6,119 bases of DNA from Gammaproteobacteria bacterium. Its GTDB lineage: Bacteria > Pseudomonadota > Gammaproteobacteria > DAOWEP01. The translations under genes were made by a program, and so were the position numbers. Positions 5,861 to 6,119 of the stretch are shown in pieces. Below the pieces are notes generated by a model, which had not been told where the DNA came from, did not search any database, and worked only from the letters and a program-made list of their open reading frames with translations. Each line of letters starts with the position of its first letter. Positions within the stretch are counted from its first letter, which is position 1. The DNA lies in NCBI GenBank assembly GCA_030638455.1, contig DAOWEP010000194.1:1-6119 (forward strand), written 5' to 3'.

Positions 5861-6119
5861 CGAATAATCGGGTCAGGCTGCTTCAGTGCTCCCAGCACAA
5901 TCAGCCAATGTGCATCATCGATACTAATGAAGGGGTGTTCCAATTTCTTCCTCTAGCCTGTTTCTTAGTCTGTCTCTACAATCCATAAACTTGCATTGTT
6001 CGGGGTGTTTGCAGAAGAGTTGAATATCTCGAAACTTATCATTCTCAACCTGCAGTAAAGATACCAGCGCAATCTCTTCTCTTTCGCGCCCTGTTTTAGC
6101 CGCCCCCATTAATTCAATA
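5857..6119 (-). pseudogene. 3' part of an unrecognised gene, apparently frameshifted near its end
   Basis: The minus-strand frame is open from the right edge (so the gene starts outside) and runs 64 codons to TAG at 5924-5926, ending EEEIGTPLH. An ATG at 6107-6109 is internal or a possible start. The segment is charged and contains C-x5-C-x4-C (FCKHPEQCKFMDC). Shifting one base at the CCCC run (GGGG at 5932-5935 on the + strand) restores a protein-like continuation, PFISIDDAHWLIVLGALKQP and then DPIIR, ending at TAA 5857-5859. That stop lies within the TTAA that also contains the stop of the opposing 122-residue gene, which supports the longer reading as ancestral. The interruption could be a true mutation, a sequencing error in a homopolymer, or a +1 recoding site. 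I cannot assign a family; the Cys pattern might bind metal, but that is a guess. Confidence 0.5.

Noticed and set aside
5855..5865. Integron attC-like core after the 122-residue gene
   Set aside because: The bases around TTAACG do not fit the RYYYAAC/GTTRRRY core pair, and no second core is found nearby.
5876..5906. Two-part hairpin GGCTG...CAGCC enclosing GTGCT-CCC-AGCAC, possible bidirectional terminator for the convergent genes
   Set aside because: No T-run follows on either strand, and the stretch reads as protein in the restored minus-strand frame, so the pairing is probably incidental.

Overview
The window looks like a piece of a Gram-negative, probably gammaproteobacterial chromosome. 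It carries an LpxR-type outer-membrane lipid A deacylase, which only makes sense in a cell with lipopolysaccharide, next to ordinary chromosomal housekeeping or accessory families. A marine or environmental gammaproteobacterium is a reasonable guess, but the genus cannot be read from this sequence.

Left part (1-3017). The window opens inside a SpoIIE/RsbU-type (PPM) serine/threonine phosphatase domain on the + strand; only its last 169 codons are present. It converges on three minus-strand genes. In transcription order these are a YbhB/YbcL-type PEBP protein (3017-2547), a PPM1/LCMT-like class I SAM-dependent methyltransferase (2491-1658) and the LpxR-family lipid A deacylase (1633-563). The gaps of 55 and 24 bp would allow cotranscription. 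This part has middling GC (about 52-60% in two 60-base blocks counted by hand).

Middle (3018-3383). This stretch is apparently non-coding. Its GC-richer left half holds two adjacent GGA-loop hairpins (3085-3131), the first matching the CsrA/RsmA RNA-binding consensus at 11 of 12 positions. Its right half is AT-rich and leads into the next operon.

Right part (3384-6119). Base composition drops (33-38% GC in two blocks of the large gene), which suggests horizontal acquisition. A 657-residue protein joins an N-terminal PD-(D/E)XK-type nuclease domain with a QxxxY motif to a DUF2075 (Schlafen-group-3-like) superfamily 1 helicase. It is followed by a possible 37-residue (or 13-residue) small ORF and then an acidic 122-residue protein of unknown function, whose start overlaps the small ORF's stop by 4 bases (ATGA). 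This is the best candidate here for an undescribed system: a nuclease-helicase effector with small partner(s), plausibly a defence cassette. The role is inferred from domain architecture and composition, not demonstrated.

Right edge. The window ends in the 3' part of an unrecognised minus-strand gene. It appears to be split by a one-base frameshift at a G/C run (5932-5935). Once the frame is restored it ends at 5857, in a TTAA where its stop overlaps the stop of the 122-residue gene.
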